From: Bacteroidales bacterium
Lineage (GTDB): Bacteria > Bacteroidota > Bacteroidia > Bacteroidales > UBA7960
Length of the DNA stretch: 6,745 bases
Reading direction: 5' to 3'
Assembly (NCBI GenBank): GCA_007125275.1
Contig: SLDN01000100.1
Location: 1-6,745, forward strand
Part shown: positions 1 to 6,745 of the stretch, piece by piece
Layout of the letters: each line of letters starts with the position of its first letter
Position numbering within the stretch: position 1 is the first letter of the stretch
Made by a program: the position numbers and the translations under genes
Notes under the pieces: generated by a model
Database searches by the model: none
The model's input: the letters and a program-made list of their open reading frames with translations, nothing else
Told to the model about the DNA's origin: nothing

Positions 1-1419
1 ATTCAGTGAAAGGCTGCTGGGAAGGGTAATCCCATAATTGGCACCAAGGGTGATGTTATCAAAATCTGAAGCGGGCCTTTCGCCGGCAATCACTTTTTCG
101 CTTCTGTCTTCCAGCAGCTGGTATGCCCCTGTGAGGGATATTGTATGCGATGCTGCCTCTCTCATCAGGATCAGCATGGGGGTCAGCATAAAGTTCTGCG
201 ATATGATCTCGGAGTGCAGGTCGGGCGCTGCAGCTGAGTTTCTGTCGACAGCCTGGTTCACGTTTTCAAGGCGCATATAGGACATGTTGACGCTGAATTT
301 TTGTGAGAACCTGACTGCAAGCGTACTTCCGATTTGTTGTCGGTTCATGGTGGATATCTTTGTGTCGAGCAGGTTATTCCTGCCTTGAGAATACATCCCT
401 GACAGGTTGGCGCGGCCGTTGAGCAGGCGCAATTGTGTTCGCAGCCGGTATGTTTCGAGGTCGCTGCGGATATTGCCAAGGCCGAGTGATCTGAACCCGG
501 GTTGCACGCGCTCATAGCCGCCGTTGAATCGTACCGGTCCGATGTTCAGGCGACCCGACACCTCGGTGGCAAAATCCACAAATGTGCTGGCATTGGGCGA
601 CAGCATGTGGTTCAGGAATCCGACATTCTCGAGCTCGTCGATGTTAAGGCCTGATGCATTCTGGTCACGCGTAAATGCTGAAATGCTGAAATTGCTTTCC
701 AGCATGAGTTTGTTCTGAAACAGTGTTAAATTCAACTCTGGTGTGATGATCACATTTTTTGCCGGCAGGATATCTGCCGGGCCGGCGATGGATCCGGCAA
801 CGTCGTAGGCATAGATGCCTGAGATGGCAAACTGTGTGCCGCCTTGTTTGCCGAGGCCAATGCGTGCACCATACAACCACTGTTCGAATGCTGTTTCACG
901 GAAGCCCGGTTCGTCAGAAAATTCAATCGCTCTTTTGGTGCGGCCGCCGGTCAGCGACAGCGAAAACCAGGCGGGATTAATTTCCACCAAACCACCGGTT
1001 ACGCTCACGCCGCCCAGGCTGTATTTGGAGAAACGCGGGACCACGGTGCCGGCAGCAAAGGTCATCCACCGCCAGCTTCCCTGGAAGTTAAACTGGTTCA
1101 TCGATTGCCGCAGCCTGTTATCGTCGGTTGAATACATCAGGTTGATGCCTGACTGCAGCCCAAAGAGGGTAAATGAGGAATTGAACTGAATACGCCCCAT
1201 ACCGGGTGGCCGGCGGGCGTCAATGCCATTGACGGCATAGGCTTCACTAATTAAAGAAAGGCTGCCTGTGAAAGCAAAAGGGGTGATGTCGGTTTCACCA
1301 ATGGTCGTTGGCTCATCAGCAACAGCATTTGTTTGCATGGCAAGGAAAAAGAGCATGCAAATAAGAAATGCTGAGGTTCTTATGGGGTATATCGGGTACA
1401 TAAGTAATGAAAATGGCAT
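1..1419 (-). CDS. Putative outer-membrane beta-barrel protein, signal peptide present, 3' end cut by window edge
   Basis: Reading the minus strand from an ATG at 1419 gives 473 codons with no stop before the left edge, so the C-terminus is missing. Residues 15-34 form a hydrophobic stretch followed by an A-V-A site, a type I signal peptide with cleavage predicted after residue 34 (next residues D-E). The mature part is a long series of short strands with alternating polar and aromatic/hydrophobic residues, many Gly, Asn and Ser, and polar turns, as expected of an outer-membrane barrel. Notable are a G-T-V-V-P-R-F-S-K-Y-S-L-G-G motif at residues 124-137 and Y-E-R-V-Q-P-G-F-R-S-L-G at 302-313. 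From memory, such motifs recur in large uncharacterised Bacteroidota outer-membrane proteins; this was not checked. The only cysteine is in the signal peptide. An in-frame ATG at 1401 (residue 7) would give a more usual, shorter n-region with one Arg and is an equally good start. The gene follows gene B by 29 bp, so co-transcription is likely. Coding status is firm; the barrel assignment is inference from strand pattern and no transport function can be assigned. Confidence 0.82.
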   Translation of the reverse strand, partial: MPFSLLMYPIYPIRTSAFLICMLFFLAMQTNAVADEPTTIGETDITPFAFTGSLSLISEAYAVNGIDARRPPGMGRIQFNSSFTLFGLQSGINLMYSTDDNRLRQSMNQFNFQGSWRWMTFAAGTVVPRFSKYSLGGVSVTGGLVEINPAWFSLSLTGGRTKRAIEFSDEPGFRETAFEQWLYGARIGLGKQGGTQFAISGIYAYDVAGSIAGPADILPAKNVIITPELNLTLFQNKLMLESNFSISAFTRDQNASGLNIDELENVGFLNHMLSPNASTFVDFATEVSGRLNIGPVRFNGGYERVQPGFRSLGLGNIRSDLETYRLRTQLRLLNGRANLSGMYSQGRNNLLDTKISTMNRQQIGSTLAVRFSQKFSVNMSYMRLENVNQAVDRNSAAAPDLHSEIISQNFMLTPMLILMREAASHTISLTGAYQLLEDRSEKVIAGERPASDFDNITLGANYGITLPSSLSLN

Positions 1420-1448
1420 ATTGATATTTTTTTCATCGTAAGAATGTC
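1420..1448 (-). promoter_or_regulatory. A-rich translation leader of gene C, no Shine-Dalgarno
   Basis: The spacer between the gene B stop and the gene C start reads, in the sense direction, as an A-rich run (GATGAAAAAAATATCAAT) directly before ATG 1419. No GGAGG-like motif is present. A-rich leaders without Shine-Dalgarno are normal in Bacteroidota, which supports the start at 1419, although ATG 1401 cannot be excluded. The spacer is too short for an independent promoter of usual form and contains no hairpin, so translation from a shared transcript with gene B is likely. Confidence 0.45.
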
Positions 1449-3467
1449 TTAATTGTTCAGGCTTACAGGTTTGACAGGTGATCCCGTCCGGCTTTCATTG
1501 CCGGAGGTGTCAACAGCCCGCACGCGGTACCAATGGTCAGGTGTCCCATCAGGGTCGACAAAGCCTGTTGTTGTGAGCAAACCCTCGTGCACTGCCTGGT
1601 AGCGTCCGGTAGGTGTGAGTGCCCTGTAAACCCTGTAGCCGGCCAGATCGTCGGCCACGACGCGCTCCCATCTGAGCTCTATGCCTGCTTCACGCTCTAC
1701 AGCCTGTATGTTTCGCACGGAGCGCGGCGGGTTGTAATTTCTGAAAAAGAGGGTGTCAGGTTGGGTATATTCACTCTCATTCCCCGCCCTGTCAATGGCA
1801 GTGGCTGTATAGATATATTCTGTGCCCGCCAACAGATCTTCATCGCGAAAAAAGCGTGTGCTGACGGGAAGACTTAACACCTGACTAAAGGACTCCTCCC
1901 CTGAGGCCTTTCTGTATAGAATATAATTCTCAGTACTTATTGAAGGGGATGCATTCCACGACACGTTGACCCTGTGTCCGTTGTCATTAATCGCCGTAAG
2001 GCCTCTCGGGGGTTCCGGGGGTGTCAGCAATGGGATCTCAATGCGAAAAGAGATGGTGTCGCTGTAGTTTTTTGCACGACTGGAAGAATACAAGACGTAA
2101 GCATACATCGCTCCTTCAACAAATCCTGTTTCGGCTTCTCCCCGGTCGCTGTATTGCGTTTCGCGCAAATGATGCATGTTGACCCTGGCATAGGCTCCCG
2201 GTCTTGGCGTGTCTTCACGTCTGCGCATGATGATGAAAGATTCAAAATTGGGCGTAAACTCTTCCATCTCCCAGCTCAGGTCAACCTCACCTGTTTCAAT
2301 GTTGTAAACAGCCGAGAGATTTTCAGGGGTTGGCGGTATCACCCAGTCTTCGACCTGTGCCATAACGATGTCGCCTTGTGCGCTCTCGTTGCCCACACCA
2401 TCGACAGCGGTGACATAATAAAAGTATGCGACACCACCGGTTACCGTCGTATCCTGGTAGTTTGGTTCCGTGCGTTGCAGTATGGCTTCGCCCAACAGCG
2501 ATTCAAAGTCTTCTGTCATATCTGTTCCCCGGTAAATCCTGTAGCCGATCGCGTCTGCATCCTGGCTGATGTTCCAGCCGAGGGTCACCCAGTATTCCTG
2601 GCTGACCTGTGCACTCAGGCCCGTTACAGGTTTCGGCGGGATGTTGTCTATCAGGTCAAACCCAAATACCTCACTGGGTGGTCCTTGCTGTCCGGCGAAG
2701 TTGACGGCTGTGATGATGTAACGCTCCCGGGTGTTGATGACGGGTGACTCAAAGGAGATCGAATGCTCTACAACGGCATTGTTTCGTATCACCACATCAT
2801 CAGTCAGCATCACAGGCTGATTGGTTCGATCATCCAACCTGAAGAGGTAAAACTGTATAACATAGTCAGGTTGCACACCCGTGCTGCGCGGGAACTCCCA
2901 GCGCAGCGTAACCCTGCGCCCGTCGTTTTCGGCATCTGTGATTACAGGTGCTGCGATCTCGACGGGTCTGTTGAACGCTGATCGCGTGATGGTTTCTCCT
3001 GTCGGACGGTTTGAGTTGTTGACAAACTCTATACGATAGGTTACCTCAAGGTTTGCCGGTGCGGCTTCGTCAATGAACAAACGTCCCATCGCCATTGCTG
3101 CCTCCGGATAAACTGCCGTGGCAATGGCGCTTTCAATGGGCTTGGTGCGGAATGCCATAAACAGCCCGCCGGCAGTCTCTTCGCCAAAAAAGCGTAACAC
3201 CTGCTCATAGCGTTCTTCCAATACGCTGCGTAGCTCATCAGCGCGGCGCACCCCCCTGACTGCCTCATCGGTTATCCTGACGAAATCAGCACCCTGGCCA
3301 TCCTGTCGATACACATGAAAGCCAAAACCCGACGGGAGTGCCTTGTCATGATATACATAGACCTCATCTTCCAGCGGCACAATGAACATTTGCGCTTCAT
3401 TGGCCCACGATCCGTTGATCAGGATCAGAAAAAACATCTTGGACAATATAAATGTGATAAGCTTCAT
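1449..3467 (-). CDS. Secreted multi-domain fibronectin type III protein
   Basis: A complete 672-residue protein running from ATG at 3467 to TAA at 1449. Residues 1-22 are a signal peptide (K2 and K10, hydrophobic core, S-W-A cleavage site), so it should be exported. Residues about 24-170 form an N-terminal region with one predicted amphipathic helix (about 76-95). Five FN3 domains follow at about 172-265, 277-366, 378-477, 484-565 and 579-668. Each has the B-strand Trp (for example V-T-L-R-W, V-N-V-S-W, I-E-L-R-W), most have a Y-x-x-Y-R C-strand, and domains 2, 4 and 5 end in AVD/AID-x-x-G-N-E-S. Linkers are proline-rich, of the P-P-x-P type. FN3 domains are beta-sandwich spacers or binding modules; no catalytic motif is seen. 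The mature protein has no cysteine, no C-terminal sorting domain and no LPXTG motif. It sits 74 bp after gene A and 29 bp before gene C, probably in one operon. The leader is A/T-rich with no Shine-Dalgarno sequence. Likely role is structural or adhesive at the surface or periplasm; the ligand is unknown. Confidence 0.93.
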   Translation of the reverse strand: MKLITFILSKMFFLILINGSWANEAQMFIVPLEDEVYVYHDKALPSGFGFHVYRQDGQGADFVRITDEAVRGVRRADELRSVLEERYEQVLRFFGEETAGGLFMAFRTKPIESAIATAVYPEAAMAMGRLFIDEAAPANLEVTYRIEFVNNSNRPTGETITRSAFNRPVEIAAPVITDAENDGRRVTLRWEFPRSTGVQPDYVIQFYLFRLDDRTNQPVMLTDDVVIRNNAVVEHSISFESPVINTRERYIITAVNFAGQQGPPSEVFGFDLIDNIPPKPVTGLSAQVSQEYWVTLGWNISQDADAIGYRIYRGTDMTEDFESLLGEAILQRTEPNYQDTTVTGGVAYFYYVTAVDGVGNESAQGDIVMAQVEDWVIPPTPENLSAVYNIETGEVDLSWEMEEFTPNFESFIIMRRREDTPRPGAYARVNMHHLRETQYSDRGEAETGFVEGAMYAYVLYSSSRAKNYSDTISFRIEIPLLTPPEPPRGLTAINDNGHRVNVSWNASPSISTENYILYRKASGEESFSQVLSLPVSTRFFRDEDLLAGTEYIYTATAIDRAGNESEYTQPDTLFFRNYNPPRSVRNIQAVEREAGIELRWERVVADDLAGYRVYRALTPTGRYQAVHEGLLTTTGFVDPDGTPDHWYRVRAVDTSGNESRTGSPVKPVSLNN
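1464..2954 (-). repeat. Protein-level array of five FN3 modules in gene B
   Basis: This part of gene B encodes five tandem FN3 domains of roughly 80-100 residues. They align through a B-strand Trp, a Tyr/Phe-x-x-Tyr-Arg C-strand and, in modules 2, 4 and 5, an F/G turn reading D-x-x-G-N-E-S (residues 354-362, 557-565, 651-659). Modules 1 and 3 lack that turn and module 3 has a divergent C-strand (F-I-I-M-R-R). The repeats are diverged in both protein and DNA, so this is an old array and not a recent tandem duplication. Confidence 0.85.
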
Positions 3468-3541
3468 GTGTAAATAATTTATGGTTTCTGGTTCATTTGT
3501 TCATTGTTACTCAGTTCTCTTCCCATATTTCATCATCCATC
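3468..3541 (-). other. Intergenic spacer between genes A and B
   Basis: These 74 bases separate the stop of gene A from the start of gene B. In the sense direction they end in a strongly A/T-rich stretch (ATAAATTATTTACAC) before the ATG and have no Shine-Dalgarno motif. I looked for the Bacteroidota -7 consensus (TAnnTTTG) with an upstream TTG and for a stem-loop with a T-run, and found neither convincingly. The spacer is long enough to hide a weak promoter, but read-through from gene A is the simpler view. Confidence 0.5.
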
Positions 3542-6500
3542 TTAAAATGCCAATGGCGGAATAAATATGGGTGGGAAAAAGATCAGCGGATGCGTAAAAG
3601 TTGCATTAACTGTTGTGCTGACATTGGCATTATTGGTTATTACAATTTGTACGGTATATCCGCTGTCCGACTCAGGTACGTTTCTGCTCACACTGGCCGA
3701 GGCGGGTGTAAGATGCATTCCGGCAGCGCCCCAAATTGTTATTGGGGTGGTAAGGAATGAGCCTGTATCGTTGTTCTTTATCCTGTATGTAACCTTGCTG
3801 ATGGCTGTTCCTGCGTCAAAAATATTACCAATGTTAATGTTTAACTTCCCCTGGTTGCTGTCATGGCTTAGGCTCACGAATGGCTGTTCGGGTGCTGTGC
3901 CAAGCTGAAAAGGTCCGGTAACAGCCACAGTCGACACCTTGCCTTGACCGTTTACAGATCTGACGTTGACATAGAGGTTGGTTTGCTCGGGGAACCCTGA
4001 TGTAGGGATTACATAAAGCGGTACGGTTGACGGTTCAGGGACAACCCCCGAGATTGGACCTAAGCCCGGGATAAATCCAATCTGCAGTATTTGATTCTGG
4101 GGAAAGTCAATTTCACCGCCCGAGTTCCAGCTGCGTATGTTGGACGAGTTGGGTGATGTTCCGACCGAATACTGGTAGCCAACAACTTGTGATTCAGCAT
4201 CCAATCCGAGGAATGGCACATGCAATCTCAATTGATTAAAGAATATGCGCATGTTGACAATGGGAGGCGTTGGCCGCGATGGATCTTCTGCAATGAATGG
4301 ATAAATTGTGAAGGCATCGCTGGGTGTGCCTGCCCTGTTTCGGGCACGAATATGCATGTAAACCGAGTCGGTAAACGATATGGGGTCGGCCGCAATGGGG
4401 TTAACCAAAATGGACCCTTCCAGGTTTATTTCTGTGTTTGTTGTAATAACCACATCGGCATGGTTTTGAAATGCAGTAGCCGGATCCGAAATGGTACTTA
4501 TCACATATTCGTATTGCAGCAACCCTGATTCAGGATCGCTGGAATCCTCAAGCTGTAGATTGATTACCGGGTTATCAAAGGTTGTTGGTAAATTAAATTT
4601 TCCATCCACCCAACCTGGCGCGCCGGACACCTGGGGATACACTGGCGGCGTAGGTGGCCATAGTGGGGGGAAGAAATAATAAAAATCATTGGAGGGCTGA
4701 GCAAGCTCAGGCACACTTGGTGGTGTGGCATCATGCAGAACACGGCTGCGCAGGTTGTTTTGATTGGAGTTGCCATCAGAATCAAAGGCACGTACACTTA
4801 CATAATAATTTGTATTATGTTCGAGTGACAAGCCCGCTATGGATGTGGTGATCTGCCTGGTGATACCACCATCTCCTACATTCACCGGTTCAAGTACCCC
4901 AACGGCAGTTGTCCAGTCAAGCACGTTGGTAGCGCCGCGTGATGTACCTACGGCATATTCAAAATAGGCAATGTCGGCAAATTCTGAATGCGCTGAGATG
5001 GTCAGATCAATCTGGTTGGGATCGTTCGAGTAGTACACAGAGTACCATCCGCCAAAAAATTCTTGCGAATGATATGGGAAGCTTACTGCTGGTCTGGATG
5101 GAGGGGGTATCTCATCCGGCAGTTGGTTGCCTCCCGGGGAATTCTGGCCGGCAGGGGCTACCTTTAAGGTCATGTTTGCCATTCGTATGGATGTATTACC
5201 CCCGCTGCCTCTGGCACGTATGGCCATCGTATAATTTCTTTCTGTCTCGTCAAGGTTGCGTTTATAGGTGAAATGCTTGAGCGATTCGAGGTTGCCGGCC
5301 GATGTAAACTCACCCATCCCACCTTCCTGTATGGCATAGCTTGTTTCTACGATCTCATCAGGGTGTTGCGCTACCCATTCGATGTCGGCGCGGTTCCTCC
5401 ATGCAAAGTAGTTTGGGTTGACGATGAAGCTGGATATCACGGGTGGCTCTAACTTTTGTGCAAGTTCACCCTGAAGGCTTTCAATCTCTGCCAGTTCATC
5501 AGTTTCCATCGTTTCCTGGAGCATAAAAGCGTATTGTTGCACCATCCCGTAAACCGTTGTGATCATCTCACCCTTGATGGTGTAAAGCAGGTCAAGCGAT
5601 TCGGTGAAGGCGGCGTGGCTGCTGATCAGGGGCGGCAGCTTGACATTATAGAGGTCATCTGAAATGCTGACGGCCAGCAGAGCGGCCAGTGCCTCATCAT
5701 CCTCCCCGCCGATGCTGAATAATGTGTGTGCAAACCATAATACGGAAGCATACACCGCATAGAACTCTTTAACTGCCTCAACGGCTTCGGTATATTTCTC
5801 GGCGAGGCTATTGAATGATGGTACGGAAGAGCCACCCATAAACGCCGGTAATCCGCCCAGGCCACCTAAGCCTCCCGGATTTGGGCCTGCCGGAGGCGCT
5901 GCATCATGCGGCATAGGTCCCGATGACATCGGGCCAAATGCCGGAGGCAGATATATTGGGTCGATCAGGTCATAATCAATGATGATGGGGTTGAAAGGGA
6001 TAGAGATACCGTCGATCGGTACGATTAGGCCGAGGCCTCCGATGAGGTCAACGGCAAAAGTGGCACTCCCGTCAATCAGCACTTCCAGTTCGGCCAGTTT
6101 GCCGAGGGCGCTGGTGATGGCCTCCTGGTAAAACTCCATCTGCAATGCCAGGTTAGCCTGGTACTCAGCTATATTGTCTTCATTATTGTCGGCGGCGTTG
6201 TCATCAAAGCTAAAACTTGGGTTTTCCTGCACGTCGAGGTCGTCACCGCTGCCGCTGATAGAGCCCTCGCTGAAATCACTAACCGGATTCTGTATCTGTG
6301 CTGCAAGTAAGATCACTTCATCCTGCAAGTCGAAAGCCTGATCAGTGACCGAGTTCAGCCGCTGGATCACACCGGGTGCCATCTGGTTCACCTGTGCAAT
6401 CTTTTGGTCCATGGTGGCTTTTCGAGACTGTATCGTAGATAGGTTATCCACAAGGTCCATCACCTCATCAATCAATGCCTGAATGTTGGCAGCATCTGCG

Positions 6501-6745
6501 AGATCCTGCTGTGCCGCTTCCACCTGGCTGGCAGCGGAAGAAGCAGCGTCAGCCATGTCCTGTGCTTCCTGCTGCGCCTGCTGTATCAAAGCCATGTAAT
6601 CAGGGTTGTTGCCGCGACCACCATCCCAGTTGCCACGCTCATAGGCAACCCAAACCTGTACTTCACCACTGTAAATGAAGGTGTCAACAAACACACCGCC
6701 GCCGGCGTAAAATAACTGATGCTGCTGAATATAGGCACCATGGAG
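3542..6745 (-). CDS. Large modular coiled-coil and Ig/FN3-like protein, 5' end outside the window
   Basis: The frame is open from the right edge to TAA at 3542, giving 1067 visible residues (numbered here from the edge). A GTG at 6694 could be read as a start, but the frame stays open for 17 codons beyond it and no signal peptide follows, so it is probably an internal Val. Visible parts in order: a short beta-rich piece rich in Gly and aromatics (1-45); a long Ala/Gln/Asp-rich helical, probably coiled-coil region (about 51-153); an acidic Ser/Asp/Asn linker (154-189); a helix (190-222); a hydrophobic then Pro/Gly-rich stretch (223-309) including G-G-L-G-G-L-G-G-L; a second helical region (310-433); then about five Ig/FN3-like modules near 434-531, 555-672, 673-822, 823-949 and 950-1053. 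Modules 2 and 4 share Y-x-Y-(A/S)-V-G-T-S, and module 2 ends in a typical Y-Y-V-S-V-R-A-F-D-S-D-G-N. The tail (1053-1067) is Pro- and Phe-rich. No cysteine is present. No enzyme motif and no type IX sorting domain is visible. It is probably a surface or extracellular structural protein, co-transcribed with gene B. The family is not recognised. Confidence 0.9.
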   Translation of the reverse strand, partial: LHGAYIQQHQLFYAGGGVFVDTFIYSGEVQVWVAYERGNWDGGRGNNPDYMALIQQAQQEAQDMADAASSAASQVEAAQQDLADAANIQALIDEVMDLVDNLSTIQSRKATMDQKIAQVNQMAPGVIQRLNSVTDQAFDLQDEVILLAAQIQNPVSDFSEGSISGSGDDLDVQENPSFSFDDNAADNNEDNIAEYQANLALQMEFYQEAITSALGKLAELEVLIDGSATFAVDLIGGLGLIVPIDGISIPFNPIIIDYDLIDPIYLPPAFGPMSSGPMPHDAAPPAGPNPGGLGGLGGLPAFMGGSSVPSFNSLAEKYTEAVEAVKEFYAVYASVLWFAHTLFSIGGEDDEALAALLAVSISDDLYNVKLPPLISSHAAFTESLDLLYTIKGEMITTVYGMVQQYAFMLQETMETDELAEIESLQGELAQKLEPPVISSFIVNPNYFAWRNRADIEWVAQHPDEIVETSYAIQEGGMGEFTSAGNLESLKHFTYKRNLDETERNYTMAIRARGSGGNTSIRMANMTLKVAPAGQNSPGGNQLPDEIPPPSRPAVSFPYHSQEFFGGWYSVYYSNDPNQIDLTISAHSEFADIAYFEYAVGTSRGATNVLDWTTAVGVLEPVNVGDGGITRQITTSIAGLSLEHNTNYYVSVRAFDSDGNSNQNNLRSRVLHDATPPSVPELAQPSNDFYYFFPPLWPPTPPVYPQVSGAPGWVDGKFNLPTTFDNPVINLQLEDSSDPESGLLQYEYVISTISDPATAFQNHADVVITTNTEINLEGSILVNPIAADPISFTDSVYMHIRARNRAGTPSDAFTIYPFIAEDPSRPTPPIVNMRIFFNQLRLHVPFLGLDAESQVVGYQYSVGTSPNSSNIRSWNSGGEIDFPQNQILQIGFIPGLGPISGVVPEPSTVPLYVIPTSGFPEQTNLYVNVRSVNGQGKVSTVAVTGPFQLGTAPEQPFVSLSHDSNQGKLNINIGNIFDAGTAISKVTYRIKNNDTGSFLTTPITIWGAAGMHLTPASASVSRNVPESDSGYTVQIVITNNANVSTTVNATFTHPLIFFPPIFIPPLAF
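5819..6079 (-). other. Hydrophobic and Pro/Gly-rich linker in gene A
   Basis: Codes for residues about 223-309 of the visible part of gene A. It opens with a Gly/Ile/Leu/Val/Pro stretch (roughly 223-260), continues with several P-P, G-P and P-A-G motifs, and contains a perfect G-G-L triplet repeat (residues 291-299, nucleotides 5849-5875). It lies between two helical regions and is best read as a flexible or extended hinge. The hydrophobic first part is too broken by prolines to be a convincing transmembrane helix. Confidence 0.6.
6287..6595 (-). other. Coiled-coil-like helical region in gene A
   Basis: Codes for residues about 51-153 of the visible part of gene A. The composition is dominated by Ala, Gln, Asp, Glu, Leu, Ile and Val with almost no Pro or Gly, and hydrophobic residues fall at three- and four-residue spacing. 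Long amphipathic helices of this kind usually form coiled coils for oligomerisation or as a stalk. The heptad assignment was judged by eye. Confidence 0.65.

Noticed and set aside
815..1189. Overlapping plus-strand open frames opposite gene C
   Set aside because: The minus strand here is a continuous 473-codon frame with a signal peptide and barrel-like pattern. The plus-strand frames are low-complexity Arg/Pro/Cys translations without support.
1380..1436. An 18-codon minus-strand frame starting M-K-K-I-S at ATG 1436, overlapping the start of gene C in another frame
   Set aside because: The first residues look like a signal-peptide start, but the frame soon turns His/Tyr/Arg-rich and stops. 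Gene C has its own complete signal peptide, so neither a frameshift nor a leader peptide is needed.
1974..2747. A 257-codon open frame on the plus strand opposite gene B
   Set aside because: It is antisense to the FN3 array, whose protein is unmistakable. The translation is rich in Cys, His and Arg, has no domain, signal or plausible leader, and is typical of a chance shadow frame in a gene of about 50% G+C.
3567..3908. A plus-strand frame with a hydrophobic N-terminus resembling a membrane protein, opposite the 3' end of gene A
   Set aside because: The hydrophobic look comes from the antisense of Thr/Asn/Ile-rich codons in the last Ig-like module of gene A. There is no supporting leader, and the minus-strand frame is continuous and domain-bearing.
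5849..5875. G-G-L repeat as a DNA-level microsatellite or phase-variation tract
   Set aside because: The three units use different codons and the array is only 27 bases, so slippage is unlikely. It reads as a protein-level flexible hinge.

Overview
The window suggests a Gram-negative bacterium, most likely of the phylum Bacteroidota or a close relative. The reasons are exported multi-domain FN3/Ig-like proteins next to an outer-membrane-barrel-like protein, A/T-rich translation leaders without Shine-Dalgarno motifs, and G+C of about one half by eye. No rRNA, tRNA or taxonomic marker gene is present, so this placement is inference.

The whole window is one codirectional block on the minus strand, so transcription runs from high to low coordinates. 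In that order it holds three genes. Gene A (6745 to 3542) is the 3' part of a very large modular protein: a helical/coiled-coil region, acidic and Pro/Gly-rich linkers, a second helical region, then a string of Ig/FN3-like beta-sandwich modules ending in a Pro/aromatic tail. Its 5' end lies outside the window. Gene B (3467 to 1449) is complete: a 672-residue secreted protein with a signal peptide, an unusual N-terminal module and five FN3 domains. Gene C (1419 to 1) is a signal-peptide-bearing, beta-strand-rich protein that looks like an outer-membrane beta-barrel. It runs off the left edge without a stop.

The spacers are short (74 bp between A and B, 29 bp between B and C) and I see no terminator or clear promoter in them, so the three genes are probably an operon. 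All three products appear to be exported. They contain no cysteine in the visible mature sequence, more than 2,100 residues in total. A plausible reading is a cell-surface or extracellular assembly: two long FN3/Ig-like proteins and a partner barrel in the outer membrane. No enzyme signature was recognised. Neither FN3/Ig-like protein ends in a recognisable type IX secretion sorting domain or an LPXTG anchor, so how they reach or stay at the surface is open. I found no RNA gene, mobile element, CRISPR array or DNA-level repeat.
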